Counted from the first letter of the stretch, positions 34,417 to 43,048 are shown. The stretch is 64,000 bases of DNA from UBA2030 sp049969475 (GCA_049969475.1 JBMFOU010000007.1:53374-117373); one strand, 5' to 3'. The notes: a model not told the origin generated them from the sequence alone. Made by a program: numbers and translations.

Positions 34417-36138
34417 ATGAGCGAAAACCTCGAAAAACCTGCCGAAGAGATAAAAGGCAAAGAATCAGCAACTTCACTCAACTTTCTGGAAGAAATTATA
34501 GAAGAAGACCTCCGCCAGGGTAAAAACGGAGGGAGGGTTCACACCCGCTTTCCACCCGAACCCAACGGCTACTTGCATATCGGCCATGCCAAATCTATTT
34601 GTCTCAATTTTGGCCTGGCACAGAAATACGGAGGGCTGACCAACCTGCGCTTCGACGATACAAACCCCACAAAGGAAGATGTTGAATATGTGGAGTCTAT
34701 CAAAGAAGACATCCGTTGGTTAGGTTTTTCATGGGACGACCGGGAGTATTATGCCTCCGACTATTTCGATCAGCTCTATGAATGGGCAGAAAAGCTCATT
34801 AAGGAAGGCAAGGCCTATGTGGATGACCAAAGTGCCGAAGAGATCAGCCGGCAACGGGGTACCATCACCACACCAGGAGTAGAAAGTCCTTATCGTAACC
34901 GTTCGGTAGAAGAGAATCTGGATTTATTCCGTCGTATGCGGGCGGGTGAATTTCCGGAAGGAAGCAAGGTGTTGAGAGCAAAAATAGATATGGCGCATCC
35001 TAACATGCTTATGCGCGACCCCATCATGTATCGCATCCTTCACACCCACCACCACCGCACGGGCGATAAATGGTGCATATACCCGATGTACGATTACGCC
35101 CACGGACAAAGCGATTACCTGGAAGGTATCACCCATAGCATCTGTACGCTTGAATTTGAGGTGCACCGCCCACTCTATGACTGGTTCCTCGATCAACTGG
35201 TGGACACAGAATACCGGCCCCGACAGATTGAGTTTGCGCGCCTCAACCTGAGCTACACCGTAATGAGTAAGCGTAAGCTGCTCCAATTAGTAAAAGAAGG
35301 CTATGTAAATGGCTGGGACGATCCACGCATGCCTACTATATGTGGCTTGCGCCGCAGAGGATATACCCCTGAGTCGATACGTAATTTTGCGGATCGCATT
35401 GGCGTGGCCCGCAGAGACAATGTCATCGACGTTTCGCTGCTGGAGTTCAGTGTAAGGGAAGATCTCAACAAACGAGCCACCCGCCGTTTAGCGGTGCTTG
35501 ATCCCATAAAACTGATCATCGAAAACTATCCGGAAAGCCATTCAGAGGAGCTACCTGCCATCAACAATCCGGAAGACCCTGAGGCCGGCACCCGCCTGGT
35601 TCCGTTCTCGCGCGAACTCTGGATAGAACGCGATGATTTCATGGCCGAGCCCGTCAAAGGATTTCACCGGCTTTTTCCTGGCAATGAAGTTAGACTAAAA
35701 TACGCCTACATCATCCGTTGCGAGCGATACGAGCGTGATCCCCAAACCGGGGAGATTTCGATCGTTTATTGCACCTACGACCCGGATAGCAAAACAGGGG
35801 GTGCTACGGCAAACCGCAAGGTAAAAGGTACCATTCATTGGGTATCTGCTGCCCATGCACGTAAAGCCGAAGTAAGACTCTACGACCGCCTTTTCAATGT
35901 GCCCGACCCCGACGACGTACCCGAGGGAGGTAGCTTTATCGACCATATCAACCCCAATTCGCTGAAGATAGTTGAGGCCTTTATAGAACCCGCCCTGGCT
36001 GATGCCAAACAGGGAGAACACTTCCAGTTTGAACGTCTAGGATACTTCTTCCCCGACTACGAGGGTACGCCAGAAAAGCCGATTTTCAATCGTACGGTTA
36101 CCCTGAAGGATACCTGGGCCAAAATTGCCTCAAAATAA
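34417..36138 (+). CDS. glnS: Glutaminyl-tRNA synthetase
   Basis: A 573-residue class I synthetase that charges tRNA-Gln. HIGH motif: PPEPNGYLHIGHAKSI; KMSKS equivalent: TVMSKRKL (VMSKR), as in GlnRS; the anticodon-binding beta-barrels occupy the C-terminal third. The PEPNG form and the SVRE/D insertions distinguish GlnRS from GluRS. The start MSENLEKP is chosen because the longer frame from 34345 would begin inside the promoter and run through the leader hairpin. Its presence indicates direct glutaminylation. Confidence 0.95.
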   Translation: MSENLEKPAEEIKGKESATSLNFLEEIIEEDLRQGKNGGRVHTRFPPEPNGYLHIGHAKSICLNFGLAQKYGGLTNLRFDDTNPTKEDVEYVESIKEDIRWLGFSWDDREYYASDYFDQLYEWAEKLIKEGKAYVDDQSAEEISRQRGTITTPGVESPYRNRSVEENLDLFRRMRAGEFPEGSKVLRAKIDMAHPNMLMRDPIMYRILHTHHHRTGDKWCIYPMYDYAHGQSDYLEGITHSICTLEFEVHRPLYDWFLDQLVDTEYRPRQIEFARLNLSYTVMSKRKLLQLVKEGYVNGWDDPRMPTICGLRRRGYTPESIRNFADRIGVARRDNVIDVSLLEFSVREDLNKRATRRLAVLDPIKLIIENYPESHSEELPAINNPEDPEAGTRLVPFSRELWIERDDFMAEPVKGFHRLFPGNEVRLKYAYIIRCERYERDPQTGEISIVYCTYDPDSKTGGATANRKVKGTIHWVSAAHARKAEVRLYDRLFNVPDPDDVPEGGSFIDHINPNSLKIVEAFIEPALADAKQGEHFQFERLGYFFPDYEGTPEKPIFNRTVTLKDTWAKIASK

Positions 36139-36175
36139 AAGTCTTAAGCGCTCGACAGACGCTGCAAGTTTTCCT

Positions 36176-36240
36176 CCTGCCCTTATAAGATATTGATTCT
36201 CAATCACAGAAGACCAATTCTGAAAAGGGGCAGGTTTTTT
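36176..36240 (+). terminator. Probable terminator of glnS
   Basis: Arms CCTGCCCTT and AAGGGGCAGG enclose about 40 bases with a small inner hairpin (TGATT/AATCA), followed by six T residues. The long loop makes it less certain than the other terminators. Confidence 0.5.
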
Positions 36241-36295
36241 ATTAGGGAATCCAGCGGACCCAAGTCCCCATCGAGATTAACCTTTTATTCGAATT

Positions 36296-38272
36296 TCAAT
36301 AAACTTCCTTGATTGGCAAGGGCATCCAGATGCTGTCGGAAGGGAGGGTGTCAGCCTGGGGAATAAAACGAAAGGCTTCGCCGGTAATCTTAACATGGTT
36401 GGGATCGAGCTGGGGAAGCATGTCCTCGGTAATGAAACCCTTAGCCAACATTTTATTTCCCATCAGTTGAAAGTAATTCTGCAGGAAAGGACGGGGCCTG
36501 CCTTCACTGTTTAGGTAATACATAAAGTTTTTAGGAGAAGGGATGATTCCGGCAAGGAAAACGCTTTCGGCCAGTGTAAGAGCCGCCGGGCGTTTGTTGA
36601 AATAAAAGCGGCTCGCTTCCTTGATGCCATAAACCAGTGGCCCCCACTCAATAATATTCAGATACACCTCAAACATCCTGTCTTTGGAGGTCAGGCGCTG
36701 ATTTTCGATGAGCCAAACAATAAGGGCTTCCTCCAGCTTACGCGTAATGGTTTTGTGCCGGTTGAGGAAAACATTTTTCACCAGCTGCATGCTAATGGTG
36801 CTTCCCCCTCTTACAAAGCGGCCCGCTTTGATGTTGGCAATCATGGCCTCACGAAAAGCATCGGGCAAAAAGCCGTTGTGCTGATAAAAGCCCCCGTCTT
36901 CGGAAGTCATCACGGCATAGCGCAGGTGAAGAGGAATTTGGTCGAGAGGGACAAAGCCGGGATTTTCAGAACCAACCACAAAAGATCGCACGGGTATTCC
37001 TTTTTCGTAGGCTGTATAGAGAAAGGACCCATTCATCAGACTGAGAGGGGTACGACCGAACGATTGAATAAAAAACCCCCGCCTATCAAGGCGGCTCTCA
37101 AACCACAGGCTGTCGGGATTTCGGGTATCCAAACGAAAATCCATGGTATAGGCTAACTCCCCTTTCACCTTCATCCCCTGCAGATTGTAAAACAATCCCT
37201 TTGGTAAAGCGTCAAACAGGCGTTGGGCAGGAAACCAACCCGTTTGAATCTTCAACTGTACGACCGGATGAGGGTTTAAACACAGCCGGGCCGAAAAAGG
37301 AATTCTAAGACCGTTCACCTCAGCATAAGCTCCTGTATCAATTTCTATACAGTTTTTTTGAATGATGAATCCAACCCTACCCCTGGTCTCCGACAAGCTG
37401 ACTATTTCATCGCTGAGCGCCGGGTTAGCTACCCTCAGATGAACCCCTTCGCCGGCTAGTTCTGCCCGATAGATGGATGCATTTTCTGGATAAACCCTAA
37501 ACCAAAGCCGAAGCGTATCGATAGCCATACGTGTATCGGCAGCCCGTGGGAGAAAAGGTAACCATTCCCCGGTGGCTTTATCAGGATACATCGTTACCTC
37601 CCCTTGATGCTTTTTTCGATTCAGGTATCCGTTTACCCTCAAGGAAAAGTCTGTACTGTCGTCACTGACAACCAGCCTGTTGCTAAAAGGCTGATCACTA
37701 AAGTGCAGGGAGTCGGCGACAATTTTAAGGGGAATTCCCTGATACGAAACCATCCATTGAAAATGGAGGAGATGCGTGGAAGCTGGCAGGAAATCAAAAA
37801 ACAGACGGGAAAAAAATTGCGCACGTCGGGCAATATCGGGTGGCTCCCTTCGCTGGGTATCTACTCTTGGAACAGAGGAGCGGAAAAGAAAGTCCCAATT
37901 ACTTCTGCCATCCTGATACGACCCATTGATAGTAAGTTTCTCAACTTCAATCGAATTGGGACGAAAGGACAGCTTAACCAGGTTCCAGAAACCTAAATTT
38001 ACTTTTAGCTCCTCTCCTCCTATCAAAGTATCCCCTTGATGATTTATTAACAATATCTTTCTAACATGCATGCTTGCGAGACCTGAGAAGCTTAGCCCAT
38101 CGACCTTTAAGCTGCATTGATAGCGCTCGTTGAAGCGTGAAATTTTCCGATCGGCGTACCAACGCAGCAGGGGGGTTCGAAGCAGGCCGACAATTAGAAG
38201 GACTACCAGTACAAGCAGTAGGAAGAGATGAAGCCGGAGTCTACCCCAAAGGAGCAAGTTTTTGTATTTCAT
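36296..38272 (-). CDS. AsmA-like domain fused to a GT51 peptidoglycan glycosyltransferase
   Basis: A 658-residue inner-membrane protein. One N-terminal transmembrane helix (about 12-33) is followed by an AsmA-like opening (CSLKVDGLSFSGLASMHVRK, then GGEELKVNLGFWNLV) and a long periplasmic beta-rich region of some 400 residues. The C-terminal third (about 445-640) is a complete GT51 domain: catalytic glutamate E458 in TSEDGGFYQHNG, motif 2 RGGSTISMQLVKNVFL, and EVYLNIIEWGPLVYGI. There is no transpeptidase domain. AsmA-like proteins are linked to lipid transport between membranes, so this joins a possible lipid-handling domain to a glycan polymerase. Which lipid, if any, is unknown. Confidence 0.85.
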   Translation of the reverse strand: MKYKNLLLWGRLRLHLFLLLVLVVLLIVGLLRTPLLRWYADRKISRFNERYQCSLKVDGLSFSGLASMHVRKILLINHQGDTLIGGEELKVNLGFWNLVKLSFRPNSIEVEKLTINGSYQDGRSNWDFLFRSSVPRVDTQRREPPDIARRAQFFSRLFFDFLPASTHLLHFQWMVSYQGIPLKIVADSLHFSDQPFSNRLVVSDDSTDFSLRVNGYLNRKKHQGEVTMYPDKATGEWLPFLPRAADTRMAIDTLRLWFRVYPENASIYRAELAGEGVHLRVANPALSDEIVSLSETRGRVGFIIQKNCIEIDTGAYAEVNGLRIPFSARLCLNPHPVVQLKIQTGWFPAQRLFDALPKGLFYNLQGMKVKGELAYTMDFRLDTRNPDSLWFESRLDRRGFFIQSFGRTPLSLMNGSFLYTAYEKGIPVRSFVVGSENPGFVPLDQIPLHLRYAVMTSEDGGFYQHNGFLPDAFREAMIANIKAGRFVRGGSTISMQLVKNVFLNRHKTITRKLEEALIVWLIENQRLTSKDRMFEVYLNIIEWGPLVYGIKEASRFYFNKRPAALTLAESVFLAGIIPSPKNFMYYLNSEGRPRPFLQNYFQLMGNKMLAKGFITEDMLPQLDPNHVKITGEAFRFIPQADTLPSDSIWMPLPIKEVY

Positions 38273-38291
38273 TTATCTGAAAATGAGGGTG

Positions 38292-38299
38292 CAAAATTA
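38292..38299 (-). promoter_or_regulatory. -7 promoter element of the AsmA-like/GT51 gene
   Basis: TAATTTTG on the minus strand, 19 bases before the ATG. Confidence 0.5.
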
Positions 38300-38343
38300 G
38301 AATTTACGCTTCATGCGTAGCTGTAAGATTTGACAAACAAGAC

Positions 38344-38360
38344 TGTCCAAATTTAGGACA
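38344..38360. repeat. Short inverted repeat TGTCC-N7-GGACA
   Basis: Perfect five-base arms around AAATTTA. It lies in the gap between the GT51 fusion and the alcohol dehydrogenase genes. Short enough to be chance, but one of four dyads clustered in 220 bases. Confidence 0.35.
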
Positions 38361-38400
38361 ACAAAGGATTCTTAATTTCAACACCCAAAGAGAGATATTC

Positions 38401-38473
38401 TTGAAGTGTACTAAAAACAAACACGCCCAAATACATCAAAGACGTGAATGTGCTTAAATTTGGTACACCTCAA
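38401..38473. repeat. Widely spaced inverted repeat
   Basis: TTGAAGTGTACTA (38401-38413) and TGGTACACCTCAA (38461-38473) are inverted copies matching at 11 of 13 positions, 47 bases apart. The right arm touches the next inverted repeat. Confidence 0.4.
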
Positions 38474-38510
38474 CAAATAGTTCTTGTGTATGGCAAAATA
38501 ACTATTTGTT
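38472..38510. repeat. 11-bp perfect inverted repeat
   Basis: AACAAATAGTT (38472-38482) and AACTATTTGTT (38500-38510), separated by 17 bases. Could be a regulator-binding dyad or a hairpin in an upstream leader. Confidence 0.5.
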
Positions 38511-38541
38511 TATCAGCATTATAAAACTATTGGCATATCTA

Positions 38542-38559
38542 TTGTTAGCGCGCTAACAA
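38542..38559. promoter_or_regulatory. 18-bp perfect palindrome, candidate Rex-type operator
   Basis: TTGTTAGCGCGCTAACAA, a perfect dyad ending 18 bases before the alcohol dehydrogenase ATG. It matches the Rex consensus TTGTTAA-N4-TTAACAA at all outer positions, differing only at the inner A/T pair. LacI-family operators (TGTTA-gcgc-TAACA) are an alternative. Position and target gene favour a redox (NADH/NAD+) regulator; no rex or lacI gene is in the window. Confidence 0.6.
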
Positions 38560-38577
38560 ATCAAAAACAAATTTAAA

Positions 38578-39744
38578 ATGTCAAGATTCACCTTACCCCG
38601 CGACATCTATTTTGGAAAAAATAGCCTCGAAGAACTTAAAAACCTGAAAGGGAAAAGAGCATTTATAGTGACAGGTGGTAGTTCCATGCGCAAAAGCGGA
38701 TTTCTCGATAAAACGGAAGCCTACCTGAAAGAGGCAGGAATGGAAACCCACATTTTTGAGGGGGTAGAACCCGATCCTTCGGTAGAAACCGTATTGAGAG
38801 GAGCTCAAGCCATGCTAAGTTTCCAGCCCGACTGGATTATTGGCATTGGAGGAGGTTCGCCCATCGATGCAGCCAAGGCCATGTGGGTTTTCTATGAACA
38901 CCCTGAGGCCCAATTTGAGGACATTGCCAAACCTTTTAATATCCCTCCGTTACGAAACAAAGCACGTTTTGCAGCTATTCCCTCTACCAGTGGAACTGCC
39001 ACTGAAGTAACCGCCTTTTCAGTCATCACGGATTATAGCACACAGATAAAATATCCCCTGGCTGATTTCGAAATTACACCCGACGTAGCAATTGTTGACC
39101 CTGAACTGGCCTACACCATGCCTCCACAGCTTACCGCGCATACAGGCATGGATGCCCTGGCACATGCCACGGAAGCATTTGTGGCCTCCAACCGCAGTTA
39201 TTTTTCTGATCCCCTGGCCCTTCAGGCTATTCAGATGATCAGAGACAACCTGGTAAAGTCATACCATGGCGACCAGGAAGCCCGCGACCAGATGCACATT
39301 GCCCAATGCCTGGCCGGAATGGCATTTTCCAATGCATTACTCGGTATTGTCCATAGCATGGCACATAAATCAGGTGCGGTGTTTCATATTCCTCATGGTT
39401 GCCTCAATGCCATTTACATGCCTTTTGTAATTGATTATAACCGAAAGGTTTGCTCCGACCGCTATGCCATGATTGCCCGGCACCTGAACCTCGAAGGACA
39501 AACCACAGAGGAGCTCACCGATGCATACCGCAATTTCTGCATAAGTCTGAGCGTACAGCTTCACATTCCCTTAACCCTCAAAGACTATGGGGTGAAAGAA
39601 TCTGATTTCCTTGCCAACGTAGATCGTATGGCTGCCAATGCTGTGGAAGACGCCTGCACGGCATGCAATCCCCGAGCCACATCTGCCGCAGACTTTAGGC
39701 GACTATTCACCGCAGCCTACTATGGAGAAAAAGTAAATTTCTAA
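38578..39744 (+). CDS. Iron-dependent alcohol dehydrogenase (butanol/1,2-propanediol type)
   Basis: A 388-residue group III alcohol dehydrogenase, interconverting aldehydes and alcohols with NAD(P)H. Nucleotide site: GIGGGSPIDAAKAMW; AIPSTSGTATEVTAFSVI follows. Metal ligands are in MDALAHATEAF and HSMAHKSGAVFHIPHG, the complete Asp-His-His-His set. It is likely a fermentative NADH sink making ethanol or a similar alcohol. An 18-bp palindrome precedes it, and a strong terminator separates it from the hydrogenase operon. It differs from the YqhD-like paralogue at 14385. Confidence 0.92.
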   Translation: MSRFTLPRDIYFGKNSLEELKNLKGKRAFIVTGGSSMRKSGFLDKTEAYLKEAGMETHIFEGVEPDPSVETVLRGAQAMLSFQPDWIIGIGGGSPIDAAKAMWVFYEHPEAQFEDIAKPFNIPPLRNKARFAAIPSTSGTATEVTAFSVITDYSTQIKYPLADFEITPDVAIVDPELAYTMPPQLTAHTGMDALAHATEAFVASNRSYFSDPLALQAIQMIRDNLVKSYHGDQEARDQMHIAQCLAGMAFSNALLGIVHSMAHKSGAVFHIPHGCLNAIYMPFVIDYNRKVCSDRYAMIARHLNLEGQTTEELTDAYRNFCISLSVQLHIPLTLKDYGVKESDFLANVDRMAANAVEDACTACNPRATSAADFRRLFTAAYYGEKVNF

Positions 39745-39796
39745 TTGCTTCACAAACAGTTGGATTTCTTTTCAATAGAATAGGTTTTGGTTGGTT

Positions 39797-39823
39797 CCCG
39801 GGGATATATGTCCCCGGGTTTTT
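39797..39823 (+). terminator. Strong rho-independent terminator
   Basis: Arms CCCGGGGA and TCCCCGGG (eight perfect pairs, loop TATATG) followed by five T residues. It ends the alcohol dehydrogenase transcript 31 bases before the hydrogenase operon begins. Confidence 0.9.
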
Positions 39824-39853
39824 ATCCTGAATATTTTGAAAATCGCAAGAAAT

Positions 39854-40111
39854 ATGGAGAAAGACAAAATCATTCTTTGCATGGGCAGCAGTTGCTATTC
39901 GAGAGGCAATCGTATTAACCTGGATCTCATAAGAGCCTGGCTCGAAGAGCGAAAGCTACAGGCAAATGTTGAATTCAAGGGCCAATTGTGTACAGGACTA
40001 TGCAACCATGGTCCTGTGATGATCATCAACGGGCATGTTTATGAAAACGTCAAGCCCGCCAATGTCATCAATCTATTAAAAACGGCCCTCAGCGAAAAAG
40101 TCTCAGGATAA
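39854..40111 (+). CDS. Small [2Fe-2S] thioredoxin-like ferredoxin (NuoE/HydC-type)
   Basis: An 85-residue protein with the two cysteine pairs of the thioredoxin-like [2Fe-2S] fold: CMGSSC (C-x4-C) and LCTGLC (C-x3-C). It resembles the C-terminal half of NuoE and the HydC subunit, and lacks the NuoE N-terminal helical domain. It should pass single electrons to or from the hydrogenase-like proteins encoded after it. The start MEKDKIILC is chosen over an upstream TTG that overlaps the terminator hairpin. First gene of the hydrogenase operon; the next gene follows after 11 bases. Confidence 0.85.
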   Translation: MEKDKIILCMGSSCYSRGNRINLDLIRAWLEERKLQANVEFKGQLCTGLCNHGPVMIINGHVYENVKPANVINLLKTALSEKVSG

Positions 40112-40122
40112 AACGATTCCCG

Positions 40123-41877
40123 ATGGACATTCAGCAACCGGTATATACTGAAACCAACAATTGCCAGGACTGCTATAAATGTGTCAGGGAATGTCCGGTA
40201 AAAGCCATACGCATTGAATCCGACCGAGCCTCAGTAATCAGCAATTTGTGCATCTTTTGTGGGCATTGCACCGCAGTTTGCCCGCCCCGGGCCAAAAAGA
40301 TAAGGGATGACCTGGGACGGGTGAAACGTTTATTGAACGGGAATGATCCGGTATATTTATCGTTGGCCCCCTCGTTTGTAAGCGAATTTAGCGAGTTTTC
40401 AATCAATGAACTTGTCGCAGCCTTTCGCCGACTAGGTTTTGCGGGCGTATCTGAAACCGCCCATGGGGCTGAAATGGTTTCCCTCCTTACAGCCCAATAT
40501 ATGGCCAACAAAAAAAACGGGTTGGTCATCAGCACAGCTTGCCCGGCAGCGGTCAGTTATATTCAAAAATATGCCCCGGCATGGACACCTTACCTTATAC
40601 CCCTTCCATCGCCCATGATGGCACACGCTCACCTGTTAAAGCAGTGGTATGGCGATAATATCAAAGTGGTTTTTGCTGGACCGTGTGTGGCTAAAAAGAC
40701 AGAGGCAGATATAGAACAGGACCTGGTAGAATCAGCCCTGACCTTCCAGGAGATAAGAAAGTGGTTTGAAGAAAGTGGAATAGCTCCGGGGTTATTTTTT
40801 CCTGAAGAATTTGGCAACCTGCTTCCCAATCGGGCTGGCCACGGAAGCATCTATCCCATTGAGGGGGGAATGATACGCACCTTGCAGCAGTTACGAGAGA
40901 ATATGCCAGATGTACAGTACATCAGTATTTCGGGATTAAAACAGATAAAATCGGCCCTGGAGACGTCAGTGCCAGAAATTCCTCAAGGCCGTCTTTTATT
41001 TCTTGAGTTGTTGGCTTGCGAAGGTGGTTGTATCAATGGACCCGGAACAACCACCAACCAGGGATGGCTCCAAAAAAATATGGCCATTACTTCCTTTCAA
41101 AGAGAGCTTCAGGGCTTAGAGCTCAAGATGACAACGCCTGTGAGTAGCTGCCACCTTCAAATGAATACACTTCGCCAACCGGCTATTAAGGCCCGTTCCT
41201 TTTCGGAGAACGATATTGCGGAAGCGCTGCGTACCGTTGGTAAGGCCAGTAAAATTGATGAATTGAATTGCGGAGGTTGTGGATATAATAGCTGCCGCGA
41301 CTTTGCCATTGCCATGCTGAATGGAATGGCCGAAAGGCAAATGTGTGTATCGTATATGCGAAAGGTAGCTAACGACAAAGCCAGTGTCCTTCTGCAGCGT
41401 ATGCCTTTTGGCGTGGTGCTGGTAGATCAGCGGCTTCATATCATTGAATGCAACCACGTTTTTGTCCGAATGATAGGTGCCGATGCCCAACTGCTCTGGG
41501 AGGCTATGCCTGGGCTTAAAAATGCCGATCTGCGCAAACTGCTCAAATTTCATTCAATATTTACCAATGTCCTGTCTTCAGGGGCTGATGTTATTGACCG
41601 CGATTTTGAACACCAGGGCCGTCATTACAGCGTTTCTGTTTTCACTATTCAAAAAAATCGCATCGTCTGTGGCATACTGCAAGACCTTAATCATTCAGGA
41701 CTAGCTGGTGAAGAGGTAAATCGCCGAATACGCAAGGTCATCTACAACAACATGCTCACCGTGCAGAAAGTTGCCGCACTGCTGGGCGAAAATGCAGTTC
41801 AAACACAAGTATTGCTTAATACTTTGATCAATTCCCAGGAACATGAAAGAGAGTCCCAGGGAGGAGTGCTACATTGA
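40123..41877 (+). CDS. Sensory [FeFe]-hydrogenase-like protein with PAS domain (HydS/HfsB type)
   Basis: A 584-residue protein. Domains in order: two [4Fe-4S] clusters (C14/17/20/24 and C43/46/49/53); an [FeFe]-hydrogenase large-subunit domain (about 75-340); a [4Fe-4S] domain with CGGCGYNSC and C408 (about 380-410); a PAS domain (about 425-520); and a C-terminal signalling helix with QKVAALLGE. All four expected H-cluster ligands are present (C140, C188, C299, C303). The L1 loop reads STACP, so the proton-relay cysteine of catalytic enzymes is Ala139. This is the pattern of sensory group C/D hydrogenases. It probably senses hydrogen or redox state and signals to the phosphatase encoded next. 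Confidence 0.88.
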   Translation: MDIQQPVYTETNNCQDCYKCVRECPVKAIRIESDRASVISNLCIFCGHCTAVCPPRAKKIRDDLGRVKRLLNGNDPVYLSLAPSFVSEFSEFSINELVAAFRRLGFAGVSETAHGAEMVSLLTAQYMANKKNGLVISTACPAAVSYIQKYAPAWTPYLIPLPSPMMAHAHLLKQWYGDNIKVVFAGPCVAKKTEADIEQDLVESALTFQEIRKWFEESGIAPGLFFPEEFGNLLPNRAGHGSIYPIEGGMIRTLQQLRENMPDVQYISISGLKQIKSALETSVPEIPQGRLLFLELLACEGGCINGPGTTTNQGWLQKNMAITSFQRELQGLELKMTTPVSSCHLQMNTLRQPAIKARSFSENDIAEALRTVGKASKIDELNCGGCGYNSCRDFAIAMLNGMAERQMCVSYMRKVANDKASVLLQRMPFGVVLVDQRLHIIECNHVFVRMIGADAQLLWEAMPGLKNADLRKLLKFHSIFTNVLSSGADVIDRDFEHQGRHYSVSVFTIQKNRIVCGILQDLNHSGLAGEEVNRRIRKVIYNNMLTVQKVAALLGENAVQTQVLLNTLINSQEHERESQGGVLH

Positions 41878-43042
41878 GATAGGTTTCTCGCAGGTAGCTA
41901 AAGAAAACGAGGTGGTTTGCGGGGATGTATTTTTGTCGAAGCGCATTCCCGAAGAAAACCGTATTGTAGCCGTATTGAGCGATGGACTCGGCAGCGGAGT
42001 CCGGGCGAATGTGCTGGCGACTCTAACGTCAACCATGGGACTCAATTTCACCCTTCACCGCTACGAGCCCCAGGAAGTTGCCCGCTATATTCTTAGCACC
42101 CTGCCAGTAGATAAGGTCCGCAAAATCAGCTATTCCACCTTCACCCTTGTGGATATTGATTCTGAACTTCATACCCGAATTGTAAATTTTGATAACCCCG
42201 ACTTATTATTTATCCGTCAGGCAGAAGCCATACGTGGGCTTGAGAAACGACACGTATTTCAGAAAAGTCAGAGAGCCGTAGAAAGATCACTAAAACTCAT
42301 TGAATACCATGCCCGTCCTGGCGACCGTATCATTATTGTATCCGATGGGGTGAGTCAATCGGGCATTGGTTCACCGCTTTATCCTTTTGGCTGGGAAATA
42401 CCTGAGATAAAAAAATGGTTGAAAGGGGTTTTGGAGTCAAAACCGGATATTTCGGCACAAGAACTGGCATCGCGCATCGTAGGACATGCACATACCAATG
42501 ATGCTTTCCATGCGCGCGACGACATTTCAGGAGCTGTCATCTACTTCCGGCGCCCCCGCAAACTCTTGCTTTGCACCGGCCCGCCCTTTCATCCTGAGGA
42601 CGATCGCAGGCTGGCCCTGAGAATTAATGATTTTGAAGGACAAAAAATTATCTGTGGTGGAACTACAGCCGAGATTGTAGGCCGCGAGCTAAAGCGTAAC
42701 ATCGAAGTCTGCCTTTCTTCCGTATCTGCTGAGGTGCCCCCCTATTCCATGATGGAAGGTATCGACCTTATCACCGAAGGAGTCCTAACGCTGGGAAAGG
42801 TAGCGTCGCGTCTGGAAAAAGGTGTCACCTATCCGGTAAAAAAAACCGATGCTGCCGGCCTCCTCATCTCCTATCTTCTCAACAATGATCAAATATACAT
42901 CCTGACCGGAACCCGGATTAACGAGGCCCACCAGGACCCCAACCTACCTGTGGAACTTGAAATTCGCAGAAACGTGGTGCAGAAAATCAAACGCTTATTA
43001 GAAGAAAGATTCCTGAAAGAAGTGCATATTGATTTTATTTAA
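41843..43042 (+). CDS. SpoIIE-type PP2C phosphatase with extra C-terminal domain
   Basis: A 399-residue cytoplasmic protein. Residues about 10-235 form a SpoIIE/PP2C serine/threonine phosphatase domain with its metal aspartates: D28 (VVCGDVF), D47 (VLSDGLGSG), D168 (IVSDGVSQSG) and D226/D227 (ARDDISGAVIY). Residues about 240-399 form a further domain of about 160 residues (IICGGTTAEIVGRELKR; ILTGTRINEAHQ) that I cannot assign. The gene overlaps the sensory hydrogenase gene by 35 bases, implying translational coupling and a shared pathway. Its substrate is presumably a phosphoprotein such as an anti-anti-sigma-like switch, but none is encoded nearby. Confidence 0.85.
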   Translation: MKESPREECYIEIGFSQVAKENEVVCGDVFLSKRIPEENRIVAVLSDGLGSGVRANVLATLTSTMGLNFTLHRYEPQEVARYILSTLPVDKVRKISYSTFTLVDIDSELHTRIVNFDNPDLLFIRQAEAIRGLEKRHVFQKSQRAVERSLKLIEYHARPGDRIIIVSDGVSQSGIGSPLYPFGWEIPEIKKWLKGVLESKPDISAQELASRIVGHAHTNDAFHARDDISGAVIYFRRPRKLLLCTGPPFHPEDDRRLALRINDFEGQKIICGGTTAEIVGRELKRNIEVCLSSVSAEVPPYSMMEGIDLITEGVLTLGKVASRLEKGVTYPVKKTDAAGLLISYLLNNDQIYILTGTRINEAHQDPNLPVELEIRRNVVQKIKRLLEERFLKEVHIDFI

Positions 43043-43048
43043 CTAATT

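Noticed and set aside
39791..39853. N-terminal extension of the first [2Fe-2S] protein from a TTG
   Set aside because: It would translate the terminator hairpin and add residues not found in the family; the ATG at 39854 fits better.
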